The translations under genes were made by a program, and so were the position numbers. The notes under the pieces are model-generated. The model saw nothing but the letters and a program-made list of their open reading frames with translations, made no database searches and was not told the origin of the DNA. Below are positions 10,434 through 19,060 of a stretch of DNA of 64,000 bases, piece by piece. This DNA is from Gracilimonas sp040117685 (GTDB lineage Bacteria; Bacteroidota; Rhodothermia; Balneolales; Balneolaceae), in NCBI RefSeq assembly GCF_040117685.2, contig NZ_JBEDYP020000014.1, forward strand, positions 248,001 through 312,000, in the 5' to 3' direction. The stretch's first letter is position 1; each line of letters opens with the position of its first letter.

Positions 10434-10468
10434 AAGAGCCACTTTCTTGCGAAAGTGGCTCTTTTTTT
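10434..10468 (+). terminator. Rho-independent terminator of second SusCD operon
   Basis: A perfect 13-bp stem (10434-10446 with 10451-10463) with a TTGC loop followed by a run of T to 10468, 29 bp after the SusD stop codon. Confidence 0.95.
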
Positions 10469-10895
10469 ATGCCTGATATCTAATCAGGATTTACTAAGAG
10501 GGCTCTGGGATAAGATCTAAAGCTCAAAAGATTCCAACAAGCACCTGAGGATACTGATAATGGATTCTATGCCTGCGGGTTGGTCAATAAATAGAACCTC
10601 TTATTACTGTCTTGCTTTTCAATTCCATTCGATATGTCATCAATGAAAGGAAGGATATAGAGTATGATATGCAATATCAGAGTCTTTACAGTCTATTTAT
10701 AATTCTGCTATACAACGTTCCAGATGGCTGACTAAGTATTATGAAGGGTATGAAGAGGAGGAGTTATTAAAATCATCATTCAGGCCAGAAAGAATGCTCG
10801 CCTTATTTTTAGAAGGGCAAAATTTAAATTTCCCATCCCTTACAAGTGCAAAGCGATGGGCGAGTTGAGCTCGACTGCTTAAACCTTGAAATAGA
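10469..10895. other. 427-bp intergenic stretch with no intact gene
   Basis: The only long gene-poor stretch in the window. It lies between the SusCD terminator and the convergent second GWxTD gene. Apart from a 66-codon stop-free frame at 10668-10868 (listed separately) I see no RNA gene, repeat or terminator. Several short frames end quickly in stop codons, as in decayed coding DNA. Confidence 0.6.
10668..10868 (+). pseudogene. Possible gene relic (stop-free frame without a proper start)
   Basis: A 66-codon frame opens just after a TGA at 10665 and ends at the TGA at 10866. It reads like real protein: amphipathic and charge-balanced, with a stretch LTKYYEGYEEEELL followed by RPERMLALFLEG. 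The only ATG is internal, about codon 40, and no Shine-Dalgarno or promoter is seen. This is best explained as a fragment of a lost gene. I do not recognise the family, and chance openness of a short frame cannot be excluded. Confidence 0.3.
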
Positions 10896-12317
10896 TCAAA
10901 TACTGGAATTTAAGATGTTTCCAGACAACCAGAGTTCCTTCACTCTGTATTCTATTTGAAAATAGGTGTTATCTCTTTGCAGGATGTAATGGTCGAAAGG
11001 ATAGAAATCGGATTTAGATTTGCTCCGCTTAAAATAAAACGTGTACTCAGGTAAGCTCGCATTATAATTGTAGGACCACTGTATCTCATTTAGGCTTCGA
11101 TTTTGGTAAAGTGGGGGGCCCAGCAAAATGTAAACCATGCCCATATCTGTTTTCCATCCTTCTTTAAAATTAGAAAAAAGCTTATTTGCTTCCTCTACTC
11201 TCTGGTAGTAAAGGGAGATTATATTTCTGGTAAGTGCCGCATTTTGAATATTACTAAGCCAAAAACGATCGATAGCTGCTTTTAATGAGTCTGAATCATC
11301 AATGGTCATCAGTTCTGCGTATTCCTTGTCCGTCATCAGGTAAATTAAAGGGGCAGCAAGTTCTTCGGCCGATTTCACAGCTGGATAGTTGTTACTTTTG
11401 ATGGAAAAATCCCTGGCTTTGTACAGGGTTTCTTTATCATTGAGGTTTGGACTCACTTCAAACCGATAATTACCTCTTGAAAGATTTTCGAAGGCAAATT
11501 CGATGGTTACATTTCCGGGTTGATTGAGCTGCCGCTGAGTACTTTGTATAACTTCAAAGTTGCGATAGTCAATGCCTTTATACTTAATGCTTGAAGAAGA
11601 CCTGTTTACAAAGCTCATGGGGGAAGAGTAAGAGCTGTCTGACCGGAATTTTATTAACCGGGCCTGTAAGGTAACCGGGTCGGGGGTAGAATTGAAAAAC
11701 TGAAACTCGAATTTTAAGCTATCAGCCGCCAGGCTCACATCGTAGGTGGTAACAGGGAAAAAATTATCATTTAGCTCCTCCGCTTTAGCAAAAATCCGGA
11801 TGTTGGTGATGTTCGTTACATCTTCTCCTAAGTCAGGCAGGTTAACATCGTCGCTTCTTAAAGTTGTTTTCCCGGTAGCCTTGTCGGTAGCTGAGACAAT
11901 AACGGAGTAGTTTCCTGGGGACACATTGTACTCTTTGTTAAACAAATAAATATCGTCTTCAAAGCCGCTGGATGCCAAACTCCGGTCTAATTTGACGGGG
12001 TAGTTGAAAGTCTCAGCCTTATTCTGATCTTTATTTCTAATTTCAATTTCAATGCTAACATTAGCTCGTAAGTTGTCCTCTTCTTTTTTGAATATAAGGC
12101 TGTTCTTTGGGATGCTCCCTGAAATTAACAATTTGAGCTGTTGGTTGGAGCTGATCACACCGGCAATTTCAGTTCTTAGTTCAGGGTGCCCGGGTTGGTA
12201 TGCATAATCAGAACCTCTTTTTACATCCTCTATGTATGAGCTGTTGCAACCTGAGACCACAATAAGTAAACAGATAAAGGAAAGGGTATAAAAAAAATCT
12301 CTGGGAAGTAATTTCAT
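10896..12317 (-). CDS. GWxTD domain-containing lipoprotein, copy 2
   Basis: The ATG at 12317 is preferred because it begins the signal peptide (MKLLPRDFF..., lipobox VSGC); an upstream ATG at 12350 would add 11 unlikely residues. The mature protein starts with SSYIEDVKRGSDYAYQPGHP, mirroring copy 1, and carries the C-terminal GWxTD block FKEGWKTDMGMVYILLGPP preceded by RFWLSNIQN. The middle region contains beta-rich segments including NITNIRIFAK and GNYRFEVSPN that align with copy 1. It is presumably exported and lipid-anchored. The function of the family is unknown. It faces the second SusCD operon and is divergent from pyk. Confidence 0.9.
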   Translation of the reverse strand: MKLLPRDFFYTLSFICLLIVVSGCNSSYIEDVKRGSDYAYQPGHPELRTEIAGVISSNQQLKLLISGSIPKNSLIFKKEEDNLRANVSIEIEIRNKDQNKAETFNYPVKLDRSLASSGFEDDIYLFNKEYNVSPGNYSVIVSATDKATGKTTLRSDDVNLPDLGEDVTNITNIRIFAKAEELNDNFFPVTTYDVSLAADSLKFEFQFFNSTPDPVTLQARLIKFRSDSSYSSPMSFVNRSSSSIKYKGIDYRNFEVIQSTQRQLNQPGNVTIEFAFENLSRGNYRFEVSPNLNDKETLYKARDFSIKSNNYPAVKSAEELAAPLIYLMTDKEYAELMTIDDSDSLKAAIDRFWLSNIQNAALTRNIISLYYQRVEEANKLFSNFKEGWKTDMGMVYILLGPPLYQNRSLNEIQWSYNYNASLPEYTFYFKRSKSKSDFYPFDHYILQRDNTYFQIEYRVKELWLSGNILNSSI

Positions 12318-12418
12318 GGCGAGGCCTCTTTTTTTAGAAAAACAATTCACAATGATTGTAACATTTAACCTATCTTAGCTATGTTAAAACACTTGCTCAC
12401 TTTAAATAAACACTCTAT

Positions 12419-13852
12419 ATGATATCTGCAAGGCGCCGAACAAAAATTGTATGTACCATTGGCCCCAGCTGTAATACACTTAACAAGATAGAAGAACTTT
12501 TATTACATGGTATGAACGTAGCCCGTGTGAACTTTTCGCACGGAACCCACGAAGATCATGCAAAAGTAATTAAGCATATCCGGAAAACAGCAAAGAAATA
12601 TGAGTATAGCGTCCCGGTTTTGATGGATTTGCAAGGTCCTAAAATCAGAGTGGGCCAGATGAAAGGAGGTGGAGTTGAATTAGAGACCGGCTCTGTTGTA
12701 AAAATTACCGGTGAAGATGTAACCGGAGACAGTTCGGTGATTCCCATCGACTATAAAAACCTGTTGCACGAAGCTGAGGTGGGCAACTCCATTCTGCTCG
12801 ACGATGGCCTGCTTGAATTTAAGGTTATTGAGAAAAAGCCGGATTCTCTTCAGGCGAAGGTAGTTATTGGTGGTGAACTTAAATCCCGGAAAGGAGTCAA
12901 TCTGCCGAATGTGCGAATTTCAATACCTTCCTTAACCGAAAAAGATCTTAAGGATCTTGAATTCGGGATAGAACAGGACGTGGATTTGATAGCGCTGTCA
13001 TTTGTAAGATCAGCCAAAGATGTTCGTGATATAATTTCGAGAGTTCGGGCCGCGGGAAGTCAGGCAGCTATTATTGCAAAAATTGAAAAACCGGAAGCTC
13101 TGGATGTAATCGATGAGATTATTGAGGAAGCTGACGGCATCATGGTTGCCCGGGGCGATTTGGGAATTGAGATACCCACCGAGCAGGTTCCCATCGTTCA
13201 AAAAATGATTATTGAGAAGTGCCGGATGGCAGGTAAGCCGGTAATTACAGCTACACAAATGTTGGATTCGATGATCAATAATCCACGTCCAACCCGAGCT
13301 GAGAGCTCCGACGTTGCCAATGCGGTACTGGATGGTACTGATGCCGTAATGCTGTCCGGAGAAACAGCAGCCGGTAAATACCCGATGGAAGCTGTGAATG
13401 TGATGGACCGGATCTGCCGATCGGTAGAGGAGAAGCGTCCGCAAATATACAACAGCCTGGGTTATCGAAAACCGGAATGGAAGGAAAAACAGGTGATAGA
13501 ATCTTTGGCCTATTCCTGCGTTACCATTGCTGATAATGTGGAGGCTAAAGCCATTAGCACGATCACTCATTCCGGAAACACAGCGCGTCGAATTGCTAAA
13601 TTTCGTCCCAGGGTACCCATAGTTGCTTTTACTGAAAGCCAGAAAGTACGCCGCCAGCTAAATCTTGTGTGGGGTGTATATTCGGTACGCCTGGATGAAC
13701 TGTTTGATACAGACAGAAGCGTTCGAATGATGGAAAATTACCTCCACGAAAACGGCATGGTCAAAAATGGTGATCGTGTGATTGTTGCAACAGGTATGCC
13801 TATTGCCAAACGTGGTCGCACAAACATGATCAAAGTAAGTACGATTGAATAA
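12419..13852 (+). CDS. pyk: Pyruvate kinase
   Basis: 477 residues, the normal length for the short bacterial form. It catalyses phosphoenolpyruvate + ADP to pyruvate + ATP in the cytoplasm, the last step of glycolysis. Visible signatures: RTKIVCTIGPS at the N terminus, RVNFSHG (about 36-42), the catalytic IAKIEKPEA block (about 219-227), MVARGDLGIEIP (about 241-252) and ATQMLDSM (about 279-286). The C-terminal allosteric domain is present and there is no extra PEP-utiliser domain. A gene for a large TPR lipoprotein starts 22 bp downstream, so the two may be co-transcribed. Confidence 0.98.
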   Translation: MISARRRTKIVCTIGPSCNTLNKIEELLLHGMNVARVNFSHGTHEDHAKVIKHIRKTAKKYEYSVPVLMDLQGPKIRVGQMKGGGVELETGSVVKITGEDVTGDSSVIPIDYKNLLHEAEVGNSILLDDGLLEFKVIEKKPDSLQAKVVIGGELKSRKGVNLPNVRISIPSLTEKDLKDLEFGIEQDVDLIALSFVRSAKDVRDIISRVRAAGSQAAIIAKIEKPEALDVIDEIIEEADGIMVARGDLGIEIPTEQVPIVQKMIIEKCRMAGKPVITATQMLDSMINNPRPTRAESSDVANAVLDGTDAVMLSGETAAGKYPMEAVNVMDRICRSVEEKRPQIYNSLGYRKPEWKEKQVIESLAYSCVTIADNVEAKAISTITHSGNTARRIAKFRPRVPIVAFTESQKVRRQLNLVWGVYSVRLDELFDTDRSVRMMENYLHENGMVKNGDRVIVATGMPIAKRGRTNMIKVSTIE

Positions 13853-13874
13853 AGCAGTGCGTTAAAGCAACGAT

Positions 13875-16616
13875 ATGATAATGCGGAGACTCCTTCTATT
13901 TTCTTTTGTTTTGATTCTATTGACAGGTTGTAAAACCTCATTTCAGTCAAAATGGAAAAATTTCAACGCTTATTATAACACCTATTATAATGCTCAGAAG
14001 AGCTATCAGTCAGGGCTCCGAAAGAACCTGGATCAGCAGCGTGAGTATAATCCTCTTCAGCCCATCAGAATTCACCCCAAACCGGTAAACGCCGGTGCTT
14101 CGGATTTTGATAAAGCCATTCAAAAAGGAGCGGATGTACTTCGGCGCTATGAAGACACAAAATGGGTAGATGATGCCATCGGTTTAATTGGTAAGTCGTA
14201 TTATTTCAGGCAGGAATATTTCTCAGCAGATCAGAAGTTTAAAGAGCTGTTCGTAACTACCAAAAACCCTGACATGCAGCAGAAGTCGATTTTATGGCAG
14301 GGTAGAGTACTGCTTGATATGGAGCTGTACAGTGAAGGAATCGCCTTTCTGTCTGAACAGCTAACACTTCTTGAAGGGGAATGGAATGAAGGCTATCGTG
14401 CAGAAGTAAAGACGTTGCTTGCCCAGCATCATGTTAAGGTAGAGAATTGGCAGGTTGCGGCTAACGTACTTTCTGAGGCTCTTCCTATACTTGAAAAGAA
14501 AGAATACCGGGAGAGAGGCTACTTTTTACTTGGGCAGGTTTACGAACGCTTAGGCAACCCCGAAGATGCTTTTGATGCGTATAACAAAGTTCAGAATCAT
14601 TATGTGGAATACCGCATCCAGTATTTGTCTCAGCGTAAAAAAGCGGAGGTTGCACGGGCTCTTGGCCGAAATGAAGTTGCCTTCCAGATTTTCGACGATA
14701 TGGTTCGGGATGACAAAAATCTTGAATATAAAGCTGAACTCGATTTCGAACTGGCCCGAACAGAACACGAACGCAATAATTACAAGCGTGCAGAAAAGCT
14801 GTACAACAATGTGCTTCACAATAATCTTCGTCAGCCTGCCCCGGATATTACAGCCCGGGCTTATTATGGTCTGGCCGAGATTTACCGTTTTTCTTATGAC
14901 AATTTTGAGAAAGCCGCCGCTTATTATGATTCCGCTGCCCAAAAGAATGTAGCAGCTGAAAAACTACCGGAAGGGTTTCAGGCAAAAGAGCTGGCGGAAT
15001 CGTTTGGTAACTATGCCCGGTTTAAATCACAAATAGCTCTGCAAGACAGTCTGCTTCGTCTTGGGCGCCTTTCTCCGGAAGCCTTCGATTCTGTTTTAGT
15101 GGAATTGAGAAAGAACAAAATCGCTGAAATGGAAAGGCTTCGAGAACAGCAGGAACAGCAGCAGAACCAACTGGTAACAGTAAACAGGAACGAGGATGAA
15201 TCGGACGCTACCAACAATATGAGTAACGGATTTCTGAACTCCAATAACCCGGTTGTTCAGGAAAATCAGCAGCAACAGTTCTATGCTATCTGGGGCGATC
15301 GGCCTTTAGCTGATAACTGGCGGGTTGAAAGTATGATTGATTATTCAGCTATTTCGAACGAAGCAGATGGTACTGTGGCTGGATCAGGAGGTGCATTAAA
15401 TCAACAGCAGGTTAACGTAAAAATCGATTTAAGTGCGATTCCATTTACACCCCAGGAGCAGGATTCAGTACAGGAACTTGTTGCGTCTTATCAGTATCAA
15501 TTGGGGAACTTGTTTTTTCTATCGCTAAACTCACCAGACAGTGCCATCTATTATTTCCAGAAGGCGATAGAGAATCCTTCTAAAGTGAGTATCAATACGG
15601 TTTCTCTTTATTCACTTTCTGAGCTTTATTCTATCCAGGAAAACGAAGAAGAAGCTCGATATTATGCCCGCCGTCTCATTGAAGATTATCCTGAAACGGA
15701 ATATGCCCGCCGGGTATCCGAGAAATTTGGAATCCCTTTCACAATCCGGGAGAAGGAAAACACAAAGAGTCCTTTCGAAGTGTATAATGAAATCAACTCA
15801 GAAGACTCGTTGTCACATTCCGAAAAAGCGAACAGGTTGAAACAGTTATCACTCAGTAGACCAACACACCGGATGGCTCCCAAGGCACTTTATGAGGCTA
15901 TTCAGTCTTATATGTTGGCCGGGAAAGAAGCTCCTGACTATCAATCTAATATATCGGATTGGGTTGAACGAAATGAAAGGTGGGAGCAAAGGCTAACGGC
16001 TTTCCAAATGAAACAGGATTCTGCACAGGCTACCCTGAATGACACTACCATTACGGAAAAATCACGCCAGGAGCTGCAGGCCTTGGTTGATTCTTCTTTG
16101 GCAAAACCGGTATTCGAAGATTCGTTTCCCTATGAAGGAGCGATGTGGGACAGTGCCCGGACAGTGACAGAAGCTTTCTTAAATATGTTTACAGAGTCGG
16201 ACTATGTAGGAAAAGTGAGCAGAATAAAGGAAGAACTTGCTGTACCTGTTGTTGAAGAAAAGATTCAACCGGCAGAGCAACCTGAAATTACAGCTGAAGA
16301 GGATACATCATCGGCCGAAGGTTATACACGTTGCGAAGATATCGGAGCAGAGCTAAGGGTACGGGGTGGGCTGCAGTCGTTCATGAGTAACCTGACCATC
16401 CCGAAAGATATTGAGGTTAATGAGTTAACCTACTTATTCCGGGTGAATAGGCGGGGTATTGTGGATAATTTCGTACTGGAGACCGAAAATGCGCCGGCTG
16501 AGCTCACTTCAGTGATAGAGCAGGGGATAGAGTCAGAATTAAGTTTTGAGCCGGTTATGAGCCAAGGACAGGCTGTCTCGGTGGAATGCAGGCTTACATT
16601 TCCGGTCAATAATTAA
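13875..16616 (+). CDS. Large TPR-repeat lipoprotein with a TonB-C-like C-terminal domain (PorW/SprE-like)
   Basis: 913 residues. The signal peptide ends in a lipobox LTGC (Cys near residue 19), followed by KWKNFNAYYNTYYNAQKSY, which resembles the start of the PorW/SprE group of type IX secretion/gliding lipoproteins. Many TPR-like helix pairs fill residues 70-370 and 530-640, separated by a Gln/Asn-rich linker. The last 90 residues (LTYLFRVNRRGIVDNFVLET ... FEPVMSQGQAVSVECRLTFP) resemble the TonB C-terminal fold. A role as periplasmic scaffold bridging envelope complexes is inferred. No other type IX secretion gene is in the window, so the PorW/SprE link is only suggestive. Confidence 0.75.
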   Translation: MIMRRLLLFSFVLILLTGCKTSFQSKWKNFNAYYNTYYNAQKSYQSGLRKNLDQQREYNPLQPIRIHPKPVNAGASDFDKAIQKGADVLRRYEDTKWVDDAIGLIGKSYYFRQEYFSADQKFKELFVTTKNPDMQQKSILWQGRVLLDMELYSEGIAFLSEQLTLLEGEWNEGYRAEVKTLLAQHHVKVENWQVAANVLSEALPILEKKEYRERGYFLLGQVYERLGNPEDAFDAYNKVQNHYVEYRIQYLSQRKKAEVARALGRNEVAFQIFDDMVRDDKNLEYKAELDFELARTEHERNNYKRAEKLYNNVLHNNLRQPAPDITARAYYGLAEIYRFSYDNFEKAAAYYDSAAQKNVAAEKLPEGFQAKELAESFGNYARFKSQIALQDSLLRLGRLSPEAFDSVLVELRKNKIAEMERLREQQEQQQNQLVTVNRNEDESDATNNMSNGFLNSNNPVVQENQQQQFYAIWGDRPLADNWRVESMIDYSAISNEADGTVAGSGGALNQQQVNVKIDLSAIPFTPQEQDSVQELVASYQYQLGNLFFLSLNSPDSAIYYFQKAIENPSKVSINTVSLYSLSELYSIQENEEEARYYARRLIEDYPETEYARRVSEKFGIPFTIREKENTKSPFEVYNEINSEDSLSHSEKANRLKQLSLSRPTHRMAPKALYEAIQSYMLAGKEAPDYQSNISDWVERNERWEQRLTAFQMKQDSAQATLNDTTITEKSRQELQALVDSSLAKPVFEDSFPYEGAMWDSARTVTEAFLNMFTESDYVGKVSRIKEELAVPVVEEKIQPAEQPEITAEEDTSSAEGYTRCEDIGAELRVRGGLQSFMSNLTIPKDIEVNELTYLFRVNRRGIVDNFVLETENAPAELTSVIEQGIESELSFEPVMSQGQAVSVECRLTFPVNN

Positions 16617-16626
16617 TCAGTTGGGT

Positions 16627-17649
16627 TTAAAGCTGTCTTTTAATCTTTTTCACCAATCCGGGACCCTCATAAACCAGTCCGGTATAAACCTGAATCAGGC
16701 AAGCTCCGGCTTCGATTTTCTCGATAGCAGCGCGTGGGCTGTCAATTCCGCCAACGCCGATAATCGGCTTCTCATTCCGGGTGATCTCAGCCAGCCACTT
16801 TACAACCTGTGTACTCCTTTGATGAATGGCCCTTCCGCTTAATCCGCCATTGCCGATTTTATTTAACACAGATTCATCGGTAGCTAATTGATCCCGAACA
16901 GAAGAAGTATTGGTAGCCACATAGCCGGCCACACCAAAATCCTCACAAATCCTGACCAGATTTTCCAAACTTTCTTTCTCGATATCTACCGTGAATTTGA
17001 CCAAAGATGGTTTTCGCCCTTCTTTTTCGGGCTCGAGAGCAGCAAGTAAATCCCGAAGCGCGGCCGGGTCTTCAAAGGTTTTACCCTCTCCGGTATTGGG
17101 GCAGGAAATGTTGATGGTTATATAATCGGCTATCTTTTGGGCCTTTTCATAGCTGTGTAAATAATCCTGAAGGGCTGCATCGCCATGAATGGATACATCG
17201 TTTGTTTTTGCAATGTTCACGCCCAGTGGAATATCCAAATTCAAAGAAGAAAGCCGTTCACTGACTGCATCAGCTCCTTCGTTATTCAATCCCATTCGGT
17301 TGATTAACGAGTGATCATCGGGAAGCCTGAAGGCGCGGGGCTTTGGGTTTCCCTCAGAAGGTTGTGCAGTAATACTCCCCACTTCCACAAATCCGAAACC
17401 AAGAGCTTGCATTGCCTTGGGAGTGGTTCCATTTTTATCAAACCCGGCTGCAAGTCCAACAGGGTTGGGAAACGTGAGGCCAAAAATTTCCTGTTCTAAT
17501 TCCGGGCGGGTTTCGTTATACAGGGTTGCTGCCAATGTTTGCAGCAGTGGAGAGTTATTGGTTTTGGATGCAATAGAGAGGGCCCACTCGTGAGCTTTTT
17601 CTGCATCTGTTTTAAATAAAAGGGGTTTGAGAAGCTTTTTGTAAATCAT
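16627..17649 (-). CDS. pyrD: Dihydroorotate dehydrogenase, quinone-type (class 2)
   Basis: Oxidises dihydroorotate to orotate in pyrimidine synthesis, passing electrons to quinone. The ATG at 17649 is chosen over a GTG two codons upstream. The N-terminal helix MIYKKLLKPLLFKTDAEKAHEWAL is the membrane-attaching segment of class 2 enzymes. PVGLAAGFDKNG, RMGLNNEGAD and IIGVGGI (FMN phosphate site) are present. At the catalytic-base position the sequence reads NISCPNT, with Cys where class 2 enzymes usually have Ser. About 340 residues, as expected. It is convergent with the TPR lipoprotein gene, 10 bp apart. Confidence 0.93.
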   Translation of the reverse strand: MIYKKLLKPLLFKTDAEKAHEWALSIASKTNNSPLLQTLAATLYNETRPELEQEIFGLTFPNPVGLAAGFDKNGTTPKAMQALGFGFVEVGSITAQPSEGNPKPRAFRLPDDHSLINRMGLNNEGADAVSERLSSLNLDIPLGVNIAKTNDVSIHGDAALQDYLHSYEKAQKIADYITINISCPNTGEGKTFEDPAALRDLLAALEPEKEGRKPSLVKFTVDIEKESLENLVRICEDFGVAGYVATNTSSVRDQLATDESVLNKIGNGGLSGRAIHQRSTQVVKWLAEITRNEKPIIGVGGIDSPRAAIEKIEAGACLIQVYTGLVYEGPGLVKKIKRQL

Positions 17650-17717
17650 TGGCACAATGATACGAAAAAACGTTCAAAAAGAGTGAAAGAAGCCTTATAA
17701 TCGGTCGCCTATTTTAT

Positions 17718-18998
17718 ATGAATAAAGCAGAACAACACATATCGACTTTAGTGCGCGAATCACGGGATGCGGGGGATGTTATTCTGCTTGAATCACAAAT
17801 GACCGGTCATCCGGCAAGCACAAAAAGCTATCTGGCAATGCAGCCTGCGGCTTATATAAAAGCCAGGGGCAACGAAACCGAGATATGGGACGGAGAGTCG
17901 GTACAAGTATTTACAGGCGATCCCTGGGATTATCTGAGCCGGTTCAAAAAAGAGCATAACGAATGGTTGTTTGGCTATCTGGGATATGATCTGAAAAACC
18001 ATATTGAGAACCTGAAGTCCAATAATAAAGAGCTGATAAACGCACCTGATTTATACTTCATGGTTCCGGAGATCTTAGTTGAGGTTGATGCAACCGGCAA
18101 GGTCAAATATATAAAGGGTGAGCCTAACCAGACGTTGAAAAAAGGGAAGGAATCCGGAGAAATATCCATCACCCTGAAAAATCAGATTTCAGAGTCCGAA
18201 TATATCCGAAAGGTAAAACAGGCGAAGAAGGATATTTATGAAGGCAGGTATTACGAAATTAATTTGTCTCATCCCCTGGAATTTGAAATAAAAGGGGATA
18301 GCTGGGATTTGTACGAAGCAATGAAAACAGCAGGGCCGGTTCCTTTTGGTGGCTATGCAAATATCGGTCATTTGTCTATTTGCTGTTCATCTCCCGAGCG
18401 ATTTTTGGCAAGGTCCGGTAACCGTGTGTGGTCGCAACCGATAAAAGGAACCGCATCACGCAAAGCAGGAAAAAAGGTACTGGTTGATATCGAAAAACTT
18501 AGACAATCGGAAAAAGAAAGGGCTGAGAACCTGATGATTGTTGACCTGGTGAGAAATGATCTCAGCCGGGTGGCAGAACTCCAAAGCGTGAAAGTATCCA
18601 ACTTGTTTGAGATCCAGAGCTTTGAGACGGTTCATCAAATGGTATCTACGGTAGAGTGTACCGTGCCTGATCAAACCGATAGCATCGAAATCATAAAGCA
18701 TTGCTTTCCTATGGGGTCTATGACAGGTGCCCCGAAGATCGCTTCTATGGAGGCCATCGAGAAGTACGAAGATTATAAACGCGGAATCTATTCCGGGGCA
18801 ATGGGATATATAACCCCCGAAGGTGATTTCGATTTTAATGTGATCATCAGAACGGCCATTTCGGAGGGTGAAAAGCTGGTATATCCGGTAGGCGGGGCAA
18901 TCACCAGCGATTCGGACCCGATGGCGGAATGGGAGGAAACGCTGATTAAAGCCCGGGCGATTACAACGATTCTTGAGAATTTGGAGGAAGCTGAATGA
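17718..18998 (+). CDS. pabB: Aminodeoxychorismate synthase component I
   Basis: 426 residues of the chorismate-binding family. It makes 4-amino-4-deoxychorismate for folate synthesis, with a glutamine amidotransferase partner (PabA) not encoded here. The diagnostic PIKGT motif (about residue 240; anthranilate synthases have PIAGT) points to PabB rather than TrpE. Other family blocks: YEINLSHPL, SPERFL, KERAENLMIVDLVRNDLSR, FPMGSMTGAPK and PVGGAITSDSDP. It is divergent from pyrD, with only 68 bp between them. Isolated pabB genes that borrow the trp amidotransferase are common. Confidence 0.92.
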   Translation: MNKAEQHISTLVRESRDAGDVILLESQMTGHPASTKSYLAMQPAAYIKARGNETEIWDGESVQVFTGDPWDYLSRFKKEHNEWLFGYLGYDLKNHIENLKSNNKELINAPDLYFMVPEILVEVDATGKVKYIKGEPNQTLKKGKESGEISITLKNQISESEYIRKVKQAKKDIYEGRYYEINLSHPLEFEIKGDSWDLYEAMKTAGPVPFGGYANIGHLSICCSSPERFLARSGNRVWSQPIKGTASRKAGKKVLVDIEKLRQSEKERAENLMIVDLVRNDLSRVAELQSVKVSNLFEIQSFETVHQMVSTVECTVPDQTDSIEIIKHCFPMGSMTGAPKIASMEAIEKYEDYKRGIYSGAMGYITPEGDFDFNVIIRTAISEGEKLVYPVGGAITSDSDPMAEWEETLIKARAITTILENLEEAE

Positions 18999-19060
18999 AG
19001 ACTCTTTAATGTGGGTTATGAAAAACAGAAGTTAAAATTACATCACATCGAAGGATCAGA

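Noticed and set aside
13010..13570. 186-codon frame on the minus strand opposite pyk
   Set aside because: Shadow of the strongly conserved pyk frame; composition (many His, Cys, Arg) is not protein-like and pyk occupies the sense strand.
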